From: Suillus spraguei
Lineage: Eukaryota; Basidiomycota; Agaricomycetes; Boletales; Suillaceae
Direction of reading: 5' to 3'
Assembly: GCA_016800925.1 (NCBI GenBank)
Contig: JABCPU010000172.1
Location: forward strand, 1-64,000
Length of the DNA stretch: 64,000 bases
The translations under genes and the position numbers were made by a program. Shown piece after piece: positions 52,713 through 64,000 of the stretch. Under the pieces are notes generated by a model. That model searched no databases. It was not told the DNA's origin and saw only the letters and a list, made by a program, of their open reading frames with translations. The stretch's first letter is position 1; each line of letters opens with the position of its first letter.

Positions 52713-54085
52713 TGTCATATACCATAATTCTGATCTCAGATCTGATCTGATCAGATCGATCCTACTTCTGTCCGGTCCACAGATTCTGTCCGGATCACCC
52801 ATCCAAAAGTGCCCACTTCTCGCACTCTAACTCCCTTGTGGATATCTGCGTCAATCTCCTTTCGTCATTCCTCTTGTTTCCGGTATTCCGGTGAAATGAA
52901 GAAACTAGCGCTGGCCTAAGTATAAGTGCAGCGTTAATCCTACTGAAGGCACAAGTGAGATGTTCAACCCAAGAGGACTGCAAATAGAAGCAATTCCTTC
53001 AAAGTTAGTGCGAAGGAAACAATGAAGTACTAATATGGCAATGAGAATTCTGACTTCCGAGGTTAGCGGCAGTAGCAGTATATCGGCGGTACTAGCGCGG
53101 TGTCAGCGGTACATGTGCGGTAAGGATAGCTGCAACGGTTAGCTAGTGAGAGCAAGAACAAAGTTACTTGGGTGAGACAAAAATGTTATTACTACTGGCA
53201 GTGCAGTAGTGGTAGCAGCAACTCCGTATGAGCGGGAACACAGGTGAGAGAGAAAACGACCCAGCGAGATCACTGGCCGCAGTCTGGTTACGAGTAGTGA
53301 AGTCGAAAGTCACACAGTACTTCGAGCAGTAAAGTTACCGGCGGTTAAATCAATGAGTGAAGTTCGAACGGAGAAAAGTTCAAAGGGCAAATAGATTGCA
53401 ACTAGTGAGCGTTTCTGATACTAAGTCCTAGTGAAGGGATATAACGGGAAGTAAAGTAATGGTATGTATGTTCAGTCCTTTTTCACATATGCGAGCGCAT
53501 ATGAGATAGCTATGCGAGTCTGGTAGCGAGAAAGAAAATAAACAGGGTACTTAATTATGAGGTGCACAGTGTGCAGCGGCCCCTTGAGATGTAAGGTAAA
53601 TCCTGCCGTAGGTTTAGTAACGGCGGAAGTGAGGTAACTACGCACCAATGGATTCTAGACGGAATAGGACGGGACATGAGGGCATCGGCGCAAGGATCCG
53701 GTAAGGGTTCACAGGAGAAGAACAGTTCCGCCTTAGCGGAGCGAAAAGGCTATTTCATTGCTATAAGGAAATTCATCGGTTGCTGCCACAGATGTTAACA
53801 AGACGCTTGTCGAAAACAGGGTTTTGATGGTCAGCGTGACTTTTCTCACTACACCGGCTGTGTAAATTTCCGTCCTGTTTCATTGATCCATTACCTGTGT
53901 TTCATTTCTGACTTGTGCTTACTGATCCGCTGTGTATTAACTAATAGACTTCCATTATACATCGTACATAGCCCTCAGTCCCGGACTTGTTGATTATCTG
54001 TGCTAGTTACTTGCAGTATATAAACCACTTGTAGATCTCTGTAGAACCTTAGTTCAAATATCATCTTAGATTCTGCTCATTCTAT
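52713..54085 (+). repeat. Gypsy-B 3' LTR, interrupted
   Basis: Starts TGTCATATACCATA directly after a polypurine tract (AAGGGGGGGATAC, about 52700-52712). It matches the reversed fragment at 48383-48795 up to 52891 and again from 53854. The right end is uncertain, perhaps beyond 54085. A 962-bp insertion interrupts it. Confidence 0.7.
52892..53853. mobile_element. 962-bp non-coding insertion with TG..CA ends
   Basis: Inserted in the Gypsy-B LTR, as shown by comparison with 48383-48795. It starts TGAAATGAAG, ends CTCACTACA and is flanked by CCGG on both sides. It has no coding frame and is rich in short motifs such as GCGGTA, TAGTGA and AAGTA. It looks like a solo LTR of an unknown retrotransposon, but no second copy is in the window. 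Confidence 0.6.
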
Positions 54086-55022
54086 TCCTCCGGACTTGAG
54101 TTACTTCCAACTCCAGTTTATCTTCTGAGACTTAAAATTGATTCCTACAGTCTACATCTCTGACTCTACCTTTGGTAGTCTACCTCTGTTAGTTTCTAGT
54201 TAAGGGACTTGTTCTGAGACTAGTCTTAATCCTCATTCCATCTCCACATTCCAGATAACCTTCAGATGCCCGGATCCACCATGCTACCACTTCCAGATCT
54301 TCAGACGTATATCATATCCTCCCTCTGAAATAAGGGGCATTACTCGGGAAAGGGGCACAGTGCATGAGTAATGAAAGAAATTGTGGGGCTAGAGAGTGAG
54401 TGAAGCATAGTCTGGCTGCCGGATGATACTATTGATAGTACGGGTAGAATGTCACCATTGAAAGTGTTGTCAGAATTAACAGAGTCCCTGCCACATCCAG
54501 CATTTAACAAGTGCACCACAGATGACATGCAAATGTCCAGAACTATGCCATGTTGAAACTGTGCCATGGATGATGTGCAAAAGTCCAGAATTATGTCAAA
54601 CACACTCCGCACGCAGTGACCGGTGTCTGAGACAGAGGGGACAGCCAGGAAACCAGCCAAGACCAACTGATTGAAGTGAACCAACTGATATGTCATATCT
54701 TGAAGCAAAGATCTCCATGTGAGCAGCACACATATGCGAAATAATAACAACAGACATTTAGTACCGCATACTGAGCTTCTATAGTCATCAGTTCGGAATC
54801 AATACTCATGAGGCTGAATTACTGATGCTAGCAGGCAGGTAAATTGATAACTTGCGAGGATTCACAGGTCTCGGGACTGGGGCCGCTCAGCTCAATTTGG
54901 TCGGAGTTTTATTCATGGCTGTGCCAGCACAGACTCGCCCCTAGAATCCAGTAAGCCGTTGGTAACGAGAATCGCAGAAAAATGTTCATGATGTCATCAA
55001 GATAGCGCATATCCAAAATACA
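54086..55022. other. Gypsy-B-related and unassigned DNA downstream of GCN1
   Basis: Up to about 54300 the sequence continues motifs shared with the Gypsy-B LTR region. The 136-codon minus frame at 54340-54750 has no recognised family and probably belongs to a repeat. The 3' flank of GCN1 follows. Confidence 0.4.
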
Positions 55023-58000
55023 TTAGAATATCCCAGCAAGGCTCTCCTCGTCTACTGCCATGTTTTTCAATATGTCTCTGGCTTCTCTTGCAGGTCGTGA
55101 TATAGTGGATCGTTCATTGGCAGCACTTTCTTTGATTTTGAGAGCCACATTGCGTAACAGCCCCAGTTTGGCGAACAGTGTGGCCTCTAGGCAGTCGTCC
55201 GAATCGGGAGATAGGACAGCAAGGATGGCGTGAGATGCTAGGGCTGACGCAGGTGTTCCAGAGATCAAGTATGCGCTGGCGATGATGCCCATTAATGAAC
55301 CAAATAGAAATGTCCTTTTCACTTACTTTACAATTGGTTTCAGTGATTGCGGATTTGCTGACAATGAGGCTATCAACGTCGCCGTTGCCTGAACGTAGTG
55401 ATCTAAGACATTTGTTAGCACAATACGAGACCAATCTCAATCTTCGATAAAATTTACCCTCGTGTGTTTCCCGGAATGCGTCATTGACAAGTTCAATGCA
55501 AGATTCCCTGGCCTTATCTCCAATACCACCGTGCGTGGAGGAACTCTTCACGACGTTCGATAATGCGAGGACGAAGCTAGCAGCAATCTCCTCCTCGCTG
55601 GATCTTGCACCAGCGATAAGCTCCGTGACAACAGGATCAACTCTTGGCTGGCTGTGCATGAGAATACCCAATGCATCTGCTGCACGAGTTCGTACGACGG
55701 CAGAGGACGCGTCGCTGACTGCCTTGACAAACGTGCGCTGGAGCTGAGGGAAGAACGGTTTAACATGTCCCGGAATTCTCTCGAGCATGGAGGCTAATGC
55801 ACTGAGGATGGCGGTCTTGACACCAGGGGGATATGTGGTGGCTTGTGTTGCAACACGGATGAGGGGCCCAGTAAATGGCACCACGAAAGGTTTGATAGCA
55901 GACTCCTCCGTCCGTTCCACCAAGTCTCCGATAGCATATGCTGCATTTTCGCGTTGTTCGTTGCTGCCATTCGTGAGACCAGCAATTATAATGGGGACCG
56001 CGGGTGCGACTCCCTTTTGTAGACTGAAACCAGGAACATATCGGCCAGGTGCACCGGTGCCCTCAATAGTCCTGCGCAAGGGGACCACGAGGGACTCCAG
56101 CTCATCCTTCGGCACTGACTTGACAAATACATCAAATGCCTGCCAAGCTGCAGTATGGACTGGAACCTCTTGGTCGTCGAAGAGAGAAACAAGCTGTCGG
56201 ATCCAGTCAACACGGTATAACGCCGAATCTAAGTCAGATTCTTCGCAGAACACTGCAAATAGATTGCAGGAGCTAATCCGCCGTTTTGGCGCATCACTCT
56301 TAGCCCTGGAGCGGAAGCAAATCAGCAAACATAAACATACGAGCTTGCAGAGTGAAGGTAACTGACCATCCAAGAAGGAGTAACATCAAGGTGTTCAAAC
56401 CTTCCGGATCCTCTATTGAGGCTAAAAGTGCACGCACAGCTTCATCAATAGCGGTTCGTAGTTCGTCGTCCTGATCTTCTTCTAAAACCTTCACTAATGC
56501 TCCAAGGATGACAATGAGGCGCTTGCTCAAAGCATGACCGGCAACAGTGACAAGAGACGCCAAAGCTCTGGCGTTGAAAACCGTCATGGGTATGGCAATT
56601 AAGGTTGGGATGAGAACAGGGAACACAGTAGACGCCCGGACCTTTAATTGGTTAAGTATATCCTTATCCACAAGCAAAAACAACGATGCATACCGACATG
56701 ACCTCCCTCAAGGCTTGGAGTGCAGTGTCTGAGCTTGCACCTGGCTGGCGTAAAGCCTCCAACAAAGTGGGAATCGTCTGGTCAATTGCTCTCGCGCCGA
56801 GATGCTCTTGAAGTACATCAAAGGCCTTTGCGGCCGCCGAACGTACGCTAGCGTCATCATCCACCAAAGAGGCACGGACCATGTTAATGATTTCGTTTTC
56901 ATGGCCATCACGTTGTGCATCGGATGTGCTCTCCCTAGGCATCGTGAGACGCTGCAAAGGGAAAGAAAGAAGTGTCCTCACATTACGTCGCACAGCATAA
57001 GGCAAACACCTTCACGGGTACGAATATCAGGGGAATGCGACTTAGCATGAAGAATTGAGAAAATTTCGCCCAGGACCTTCTCGCCAGACTTGCGACTCAG
57101 CTCTGCCGTGGTACGGGTGGCGGTCTTGAAGGAAGGGATGAACAAAAAAATATTTAATTATGCCGTGTAAACTAACCTCTTGCTGTTCGAACTCGTCGGC
57201 GGAGTACAGTTTCACCAACTGACCAACAAGCTCCGGGAGAATTTCGCGTACTATTTCGTCATCATCAATTGCGACCACTAGATACATCCGCGTGACTCAC
57301 CAGTACGGGGCGTGTTGTGCACAAGTGCCTTCCAGATATGAACAGAAGACTGACGAACAACGTTGACTGCATCTTGTCTTGCGAGATATAATGCCGATAA
57401 GATACGGTTACGACGCTCTTCTCCAAGAACATCTGTGAGCGCGCGGCGAGAAGATTCTACAACTGCAACTTCGGCCACTTCCTCTTCCTCTTCAACTTCA
57501 GCCTTTCCACTAATACCTGAGACTTTGAATAAGAGTTCCCCAACAAGAGTGATTGATGATTGCTGGCGACTGGTGGTAAAGTCATGTGAAAATATGCTGC
57601 AAAGAAGTACTCACCCTAATGCGCCAGCCGGGATCGAACATGCCCTGCTCAAGTTCAGGTAATAGTAAGTCAATCGCCTTGGTAGAATAATTGGTAACAA
57701 TCATCCGCCCTGCCCGCATAGCAGCTTCCCGAACGTACTCTTCCGTATCAGATAGTCCGCTCAAGATGGGGGATATGATTTTCGGTAAATGTGGTTGGAA
57801 TCGAGCGCCGAAGGTAGCCGGTAGATACACGAGGAGAGACATGAAACCTTCCCTGACAGTACTTCGAGGGGACTGCGCATTGGCGATAATGTCAGGGAGA
57901 AGGCCTTCAAGTCGTTCCATACCGAGTCCGGACAGCACTTCACTGAGACCCTGAGCCGCACCTTGTCGATCAACACCTGAGGTGTCGGTCTTAAGTGTTC

Positions 58001-61000
58001 TCAAAAGCCCGGGGACAACGTCGGGGAAGTGGTCCTCTCCAAGACGTTCAACAAGCGTCCCAAGCGCCTTGGCAGCAGTCGCGCGTGCTTCCGGCACAGG
58101 ATCAACCAGAACGAGGTGTACCAACGGTAAGAGTGAAGACAAGTACGGCACGAAATCTTTAGAGTCCGTCAAGGATGCGAGATTGCCAACAATTTGAGCG
58201 GCCCTCTTCTTGCCCTCCGTCCCTCGTTCCCGTAATCCACGCTCGATAATGGGTATGACCTACGGGCCATAAGCTATGGGAGTAACAATGTAAAGTAGCA
58301 GCTCACCAGCGCCAGAGAAGAGTGATCGATGTAGTGCATGAATGATGTTTTCAGGAGGGCTGACAAAGCGTTGGTCGTCTTCGCAGGATCCACAAGTGCC
58401 TTCAGTAGCGTCGGAACAAGAGCTTGTATCTCGGGGTTGTTGATAACTTCGCCAAACTGTTTTAGACTCTTATTGGCTGCAGTTTTGACCTGAGCATGGG
58501 TATCTGTCAGAACGCCAGTAAGGCGCGGAATAACAATTGGCAGTGATAATGATAGTTGTCGAGGCGAGCAGTAGGCCATCATGCCCATCAATTCGATAGA
58601 ACCCTTTTTGGATCTCCACTGTTTCTCGTCCAAACCAGACAATAAGGAAGGAAGAATGAGTTTGACGCCATATCCAGACATATTACCCATGATCACCCTT
58701 GCAGCATCCTGAGCAGCTTCGCGTACATCTGCTGTTGTGTCACCGAACGCGGTCAAGAGAATGGGGAGGATAAATGTGATGTAGGGCTCAAATAATCGAC
58801 CGAGTGTATTCGACAAAGTTTCGAATGCAAACATTGCACCTTGACGCGTTTCGAAACGCTTTTTGTCTTCAGCAGCCGTCCGGAGGCGGTTGATGACATC
58901 GTATTCTTTCATGGCGCCTATTCCCAAACCCTTAATGGTACCTGCAAGACCATAGGCAGCCCCCCGTCGAGTTGCATATTTCGACCCATCAAAGAGTTCC
59001 TCAAACAAGAGATCAATGAGCTTGCGAACGCCCGGGCCCATAAGCTCCACTAGGGGGACAAGACAATCAGAGACAGCCATTTGGACTTGTTCTGCTGGAG
59101 TTTTAAGAGCTTCGACTAGTCGGTCGACAATGCTGGGAATGCGTGTGTCCGAGGCGTCGAGATGCCTGGCGACGCGTCCAAACAGGATGACGACAGCTTC
59201 CTTGATTTGATCCCCAGTTTCGTTCGCAGGACTCGGACCACCTAAATGTTCTTCAAAAGTCGAGAGCAGACCCGCAAGCCGTTTTGAGCCATGAATGTCG
59301 ATCACGGCAGTCCCAGCCCGAAGCATACCGCGGCGTACGTCCGGTGACCTGTCACCTAACGCTTCGTCCTTGATCAAGAATACAAAGAAAGGTTCAATCT
59401 GGTCCTCTGTGAACGACCGAGCCAAGTGCTCAAATGCAGAGGCCACTGCCACCCGGGTAGCCCATGGATCGGAGCGATCGAGGCTAGAAGCAATAACCAT
59501 ACCCTGGGCACCCAATGAGGATCACAATCGAAAGATTTAATATGGAACTAACATATTCGTCGAATTCAGACGCAAGGATTTTAGCCTTAAAGCTGGTTAG
59601 ACCCGAGCACGTAGAGAAGGATGAGGAGGCATACCCTCTCCCGGTAGAAGTTTTGTAGAGCAGCTATAGTCAGTGCGCTCTTTCGAGGCCAATAAATCAC
59701 AGCTTCCGCGATAGCCGATGCCGTACTGGTTCGAACATACGTGTTGTCATGCTCTAACAAATACGTCAGGATTTGAGATACAGAAACATGAGCTGCATAC
59801 CCAAATAGTTCATAAGCTTGTCAAGAAAGTCTTCCGGTACATCCAAGCCGTTATCCTCCCAGACGTGATTGGCAAGACGAGCATTCTGTTCGTCATCGTC
59901 ATGGCAGGCTATCCATAATTGCGGAGACCAATCAAGATCGGTCAAATCGAATGGCTGCGAAAGTGATGAACAACAGTAGCACAAACTGCAAGCAAATGAT
60001 ACTGACCTGAATAGCTTGTAGACACGCATTCCTGACGTAGACCTCTTGCAATAGCGTACCATCAATGAGCACACTGACCTCATCGCGAGTTGCATTCGAC
60101 TGCACAGCCTCTCCGAGGTCAACGAGAACAGACGAGGCGTCCTTGCTAAGTCGCGGCTGATGCCTTATGACATGGAGGACGTGCTCCATAGTTGCTTTTC
60201 GAGGAAATGCTGCATCCGAAACTGCAAGAAGATTAGAAATACATCAACTCTTACACCGAAGACAAACATTCGCTGCAGTGAAACCTGACGATGTCGAGTA
60301 CGAGAGTTACTTGCTCAAGTGCTTCATCGCCGTCATTTTGCCCAGCGTCTACACCGCCCTTCAACAACACCTGTGCAAGGAGTGGGAATGCATAAGAAAA
60401 AGTTGCGGCATCAAACGGAGTTTGTTCCGATAGTGTTCGCAGGCGATAGAGAACGCGTAGCACAAGAGCTGGAGAATTGTCAGTACACGACTTGTTGTTC
60501 GGACGAGAGATAAATCTCACAGCTAAGTTGTTCAGCCTGCAATTCTTCAGGCACCGATGCTATCCTGAGGCTTCGCAATGTCGCTACACCAACCCACTTG
60601 TGGAACTTGTCCAAACGTGCTGAGCAGCACTTGGCGAGGTCCTAGTGTGGAAGAAATAAGCGCAAACCGCGCGAGGAAAACCCGCACAGACCTACCAAAT
60701 AGGCTTCAAGAGCTTGTGACCCGACGAGCCTCGATCCTTGACCCACAGCTCCCTCCAATAAGAGCGATAAAATGAGGGAAACATGCATGCGCAACTCGGG
60801 GACATTAATAGACGCTAAACTCTGGACGTACGACAGCCCTCGTTGCAGATTGAGTTTGATGGTGGTGACTCGCTGTCGTACGATTGCTTCCTTGTCTAGC
60901 TGTGCTTGTACGAGCGCTTGAGCTTGCTTTGACAGCGTAGCTGTCGCACCACCCTTCTTGTTTGCAAGCGATTTACGAAGCTCGGCCTCCCAGCGGGCAA

Positions 61001-64000
61001 TGTCAGCATCTTTCCCCTTTTTGGGACCTTCCTCGGCCTTCTGAGAGGAGAGAACTGCACAGCAAAAATACAATGAATGTGGCGTGGTTCCTATAATTCA
61101 TTTACTTACCATCCACGTATGTCATGCCTTCGGGCGTTTCCCAGATACCGAACTCAGCCTGGGACAGTGCATTGATTGTCGAAGGGTTGATGTCGGCACG
61201 TAATTGCTCCATGACCTTCGGTAATACATATTCGGGACATACAAACGCCAACGTGCTAATTGCTTGATAGCTCGCATCCGCAAAGCCAAACTTCAAATCC
61301 ACAAGTTATGTGTCAGCACGTTAAGAAGACATGAAAATACAATAATACCTTCGAATGGATTGTGGATGCCGTCAAAATGCTCGACATCGCCTGGTCAACA
61401 CGGCGAGAAATCAAATTGTGCGGGTCCGCGCCAGCCTTCTGACACAGCTCGATCCATAGCATGCGGGACGGAGGACCTAATATGTTTTCAGAATACTCAG
61501 CGGCAGTAGACAGAAGAATGGACGAGAAAGCTCACAAACGGCAGAGTGATGTGCTAGAACAATGAGATCTACTAGTTGATCGTCTCTTTCGTCCGCACCT
61601 GCCTCTTCCTTATTGCCGCAGCACAGTAGGAGTGCTGCATACCTTCGACGATTGTCTGGAGCAGGTTTCTCCGTTTCTTCTTTCACTGGCGCGCTCTTGA
61701 CGGCAATCGACTTCTCCTTGATCAATGAGGCTGTCAACGTTTCACGCACGATCTGAATAACAAGCTGTGGGAGTGATTGAACAGCCACTTCGATAGTCTG
61801 AATCACTACCCTGCGAACTTCAGATGACTGCGAGTGAATGGCGAGATGAACAAAAACGGAGCCGATTTGCAGCCTGATAGTAATGTCAAATGAGAGAAGT
61901 AATGTAAGACAGTTATACCTGCCGTAATTGCTCGCTTTTAGCCAGCTCGCTCTTCAGGCGGAAAAGAGACAGGTTCGCAGCACGTAGAAGCCACAGCTCA
62001 TCTTCTACGTCAGTCAATTTTTGATATATTCTATCCGAGATGATGAATGATGGCTTGGCTTGTGTGCCGGTTAGAACCTCGATGGATACGTTGCGAGCTA
62101 TGATATCGCCTTGAAGAAATGAGTACGAAACGTAGCGCCCACTGCCGAGAATAAACATACCAAACTTCCCTGTGCTCGTCAATGGACCCATGAGCAGAGC
62201 AAGGGCGACATATCCTTCTAACGGACCAACTGCTGCAGACAGAGGATTTGTGGTCACAGCTTTTAGGTTAGTTTCAAGGGAACTTGTGATGCCCGTTGAA
62301 AAAGCCGAAACGGCGTCGGTGTCGACCGTGTCAACGTTCCAGAGTGCCGATCCAGTGATAGATACAAAAGCTCTCCTGACGACGGGCTTCGTGTTGGTCA
62401 TCTCCTTCGCAATCACAGTCGTCGCATCTACGGGCACTTTGATATTTGCCTTGAGTATGAAACTGAGATGTGCCGCGATGACCGATGTTAGCACCCCAAC
62501 AGCTGCGTCATTTGTTTCCTTAACGAGTAGCTGAGGTACATTTTGGACGACTATGGCCGAGACCTCAGCGCTTGATGGCATCGTAGCGAGCATTGCATAA
62601 AGCGTAAGTCGATGCTCTGGGCCCGTAGTTTTACCGGTCTTGGGCAGTGTCAAAACATCCGTGAGGGCTGCACCAACGTTGGCAGAATCGATGTCCTTCG
62701 AGATCAGGGCCTTGAAAAGCCCCGTGGCATTCGTGCGCACGACAGGGTTGTTAGACTTGGCGGAGTTAAGGGAGGCAGTGAGGAGTTTTTTGAATGTGAC
62801 GGAGTCGAGGTTATGAGAGTACGCAAGTAAAAAATCTGTGATTACTGCAAGCAGTTAGTCCGAAAGTTGACGACCCTAATGTCCATACGTACCACTGAGT
62901 GAATATTCTGGTGATCGTAAAAGTGCCTTCTCCATCGTTGGTGATACAGTTGCTGTTAGATCGCTAGAGGTTACGCAAGTTTTTATGAAATCATGAAGCG
63001 CGCTCTGTCATGACACATGTTGAGATTTGATATCAGGTAACAACAGGCACCTTACAGATGAGTGCGATGGAACAGGATTTTTGGACATCACAACGCAAGT
63101 CATATAGAGATCGAGAATGTCATTCTGGCATTGCGTTCAGCAGTACCACACTAGAAGAACATACTCATGTTACCTTAATTGCAGAAGGAATCTGGGTAAG
63201 CGATTCCTCCTTCACATTTTTCAGGCGAAGTGTCACATCCACAGCGGTGCTCAACAACGAAATCTGTATGAGGGGAGTTTGACTAGATTTCGCTTGTGCT
63301 ATGAGTGTCGCCATGAGAGTAGGAAGCGTTTCCGGTGCAGACCGAAGGGCTCTGCGTGTACGGACAAATGCGCTTTTCTGCATAGTTGGTTTTGTTCGCG
63401 TAGAGTGGTTAAGCTGCAAATCAAGAAGTGTCGCGAAGGTCTCGACGAGCACTTTCCACGGAAGGGAATCGGTGAAACCAGGAGAGGATCGTAGACACGT
63501 CGCATAAAGCCCACATGCCCAGCTTAAAAGAACGAAAATATCTGCAGGTGCGTATGTGCTGATATGCCAACATCAGCCACCATCTAGGGTGAGAGATGAG
63601 AATCAGACCTTGGTGAACCACGCTTAGCTATGTGAGAGACTTCGTTCGCAAGCCATCCTAGAACTTGCTCTGTGACTCCCAACTTTTGGCCAGCATCAGC
63701 TGTCTCATCCTTCTCAATCAACGTCATTCCCACTTCCTCGACGGCATCGCGGGAAGCGCCATCAACGTATCGGGGGTATGTTTGCGTCAGGAGTTTGAAA
63801 ACATCCATGATCTGCCTTAGGCTCAATCCTTGAAAACGAACTGAAATTACAATGTTGCTCGACTACTGCAAACTGCAGCACATGCCTCCGTTGGTCGCAA
63901 GCCATAAAAGCTCTTCCTGTAAGAACTGCAGGCGAATTCTGGTACTGCTGGTCAAAAGTCTTCCCTGAGCGATTTGTATAGCCTTTTGCCAGTCCTCCTG
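55023..64000 (-). CDS. GCN1: Translational activator Gcn1 (partial, 5' end outside)
   Basis: Gcn1 binds ribosomes and Gcn20, and activates the kinase Gcn2 on amino-acid starvation. About 20 exons of HEAT repeats run leftward. N-terminal parts include TYPRYVDGASRDAVEEVG (63770) and NATGLFKALISKDIDSAN (62730). The central region has KQAQALVQAQLDKEAIVRQR (60900). The eEF3-like core has KYATRRGAAYGLAGTIKGLG (58950), DTTADVREAAQDAARVIMG (58720), KTAANKSLKQFGEVINNPEI (58450) and ELEQGMFDPGWRIRVS (57640). It ends LKNMAVDEESLAGIF-TAA at 55023. The last introns are 55276-55326 (51 bp) and 55403-55457 (55 bp, CTAAC branch); splicing them restores HYVQATATLIASLSANPQ and AYLISGTPASALASH. No disabling change was found. 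The only clearly functional housekeeping gene here. Confidence 0.9.

Noticed and set aside
55114..55330. Alternative C-terminus of Gcn1 by reading through the last intron
   Set aside because: Splicing the 51-bp intron at 55276-55326 restores the conserved frame; the read-through frame gives unrelated residues.
1..64000. CRISPR array, bacterial operon or phage
   Set aside because: The tandem arrays lack unique spacers, the genes have spliceosomal introns, and all recognised families are eukaryotic.

Overview
The window reads as nuclear DNA of a mushroom-forming basidiomycete (Agaricomycetes). Genes carry many 50-60 bp introns with GTRAGT donors and CTRAY branch sites. Ty3/Gypsy chromoviruses, a Tc1/mariner relic and a PIF/Harbinger relic are present, and the conserved genes (GCN1, XRN1, RPN7, GUA1) are eukaryotic. 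Species cannot be fixed from the sequence.

Positions 1-33,000 are a graveyard of gene pieces mixed with a few plausible intact genes. The broken pieces are an RPN7 (26S proteasome) pseudogene, an F-box fragment, a GMP synthase pseudogene, a truncated DHA2-type MFS transporter, two partial XRN1 copies, a WD40 fragment, a metacaspase C-terminal fragment and a FunK1-like kinase fragment. They keep their introns, so they are DNA-level duplicates, not retrocopies. Apparently intact genes are a three-exon hypothetical gene (6946-7785), a coiled-coil gene (10536-11391), an HNH-nuclease-like gene (16145-17308), a coiled-coil gene (21318-22240) and a full F-box gene (22605-23648). Between them lie MITE families, a 69-bp tandem array whose units look like introns, an 87-bp array, a dead mariner, and a Harbinger derivative nested in a mariner end.

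Positions 33,000-48,400 are two nearly full-length chromoviruses of one family lying tail to tail. Each has LTRs of about 475 bp, gag, pol (protease, RT, RNase H, integrase, chromodomain) and an extra sense ORF downstream of pol that encodes a CCHC zinc-knuckle protein. The primer-binding site is an 11-nt perfect complement of a site inside the LTR, which points to Tf1-like self-priming. The copies carry different damage: gag is open in one, pol and ORF3 are open in the other. Two solo LTRs of the family have perfect 5-bp target duplications.

Positions 48,400-55,000 hold remains of a second Gypsy family (LTR pieces, an integrase/chromodomain tail, a broken antisense ORF), minisatellites and a 962-bp non-coding insertion. 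Positions 55,023-64,000 carry most of GCN1 on the minus strand; its 5' part lies beyond the right edge.

Several nonsense codons in the dead copies are TGA where a paralogue or the conserved family has Arg; in directly comparable pairs the change is CGA to TGA. This fits CpG methylation and deamination of repeated DNA.
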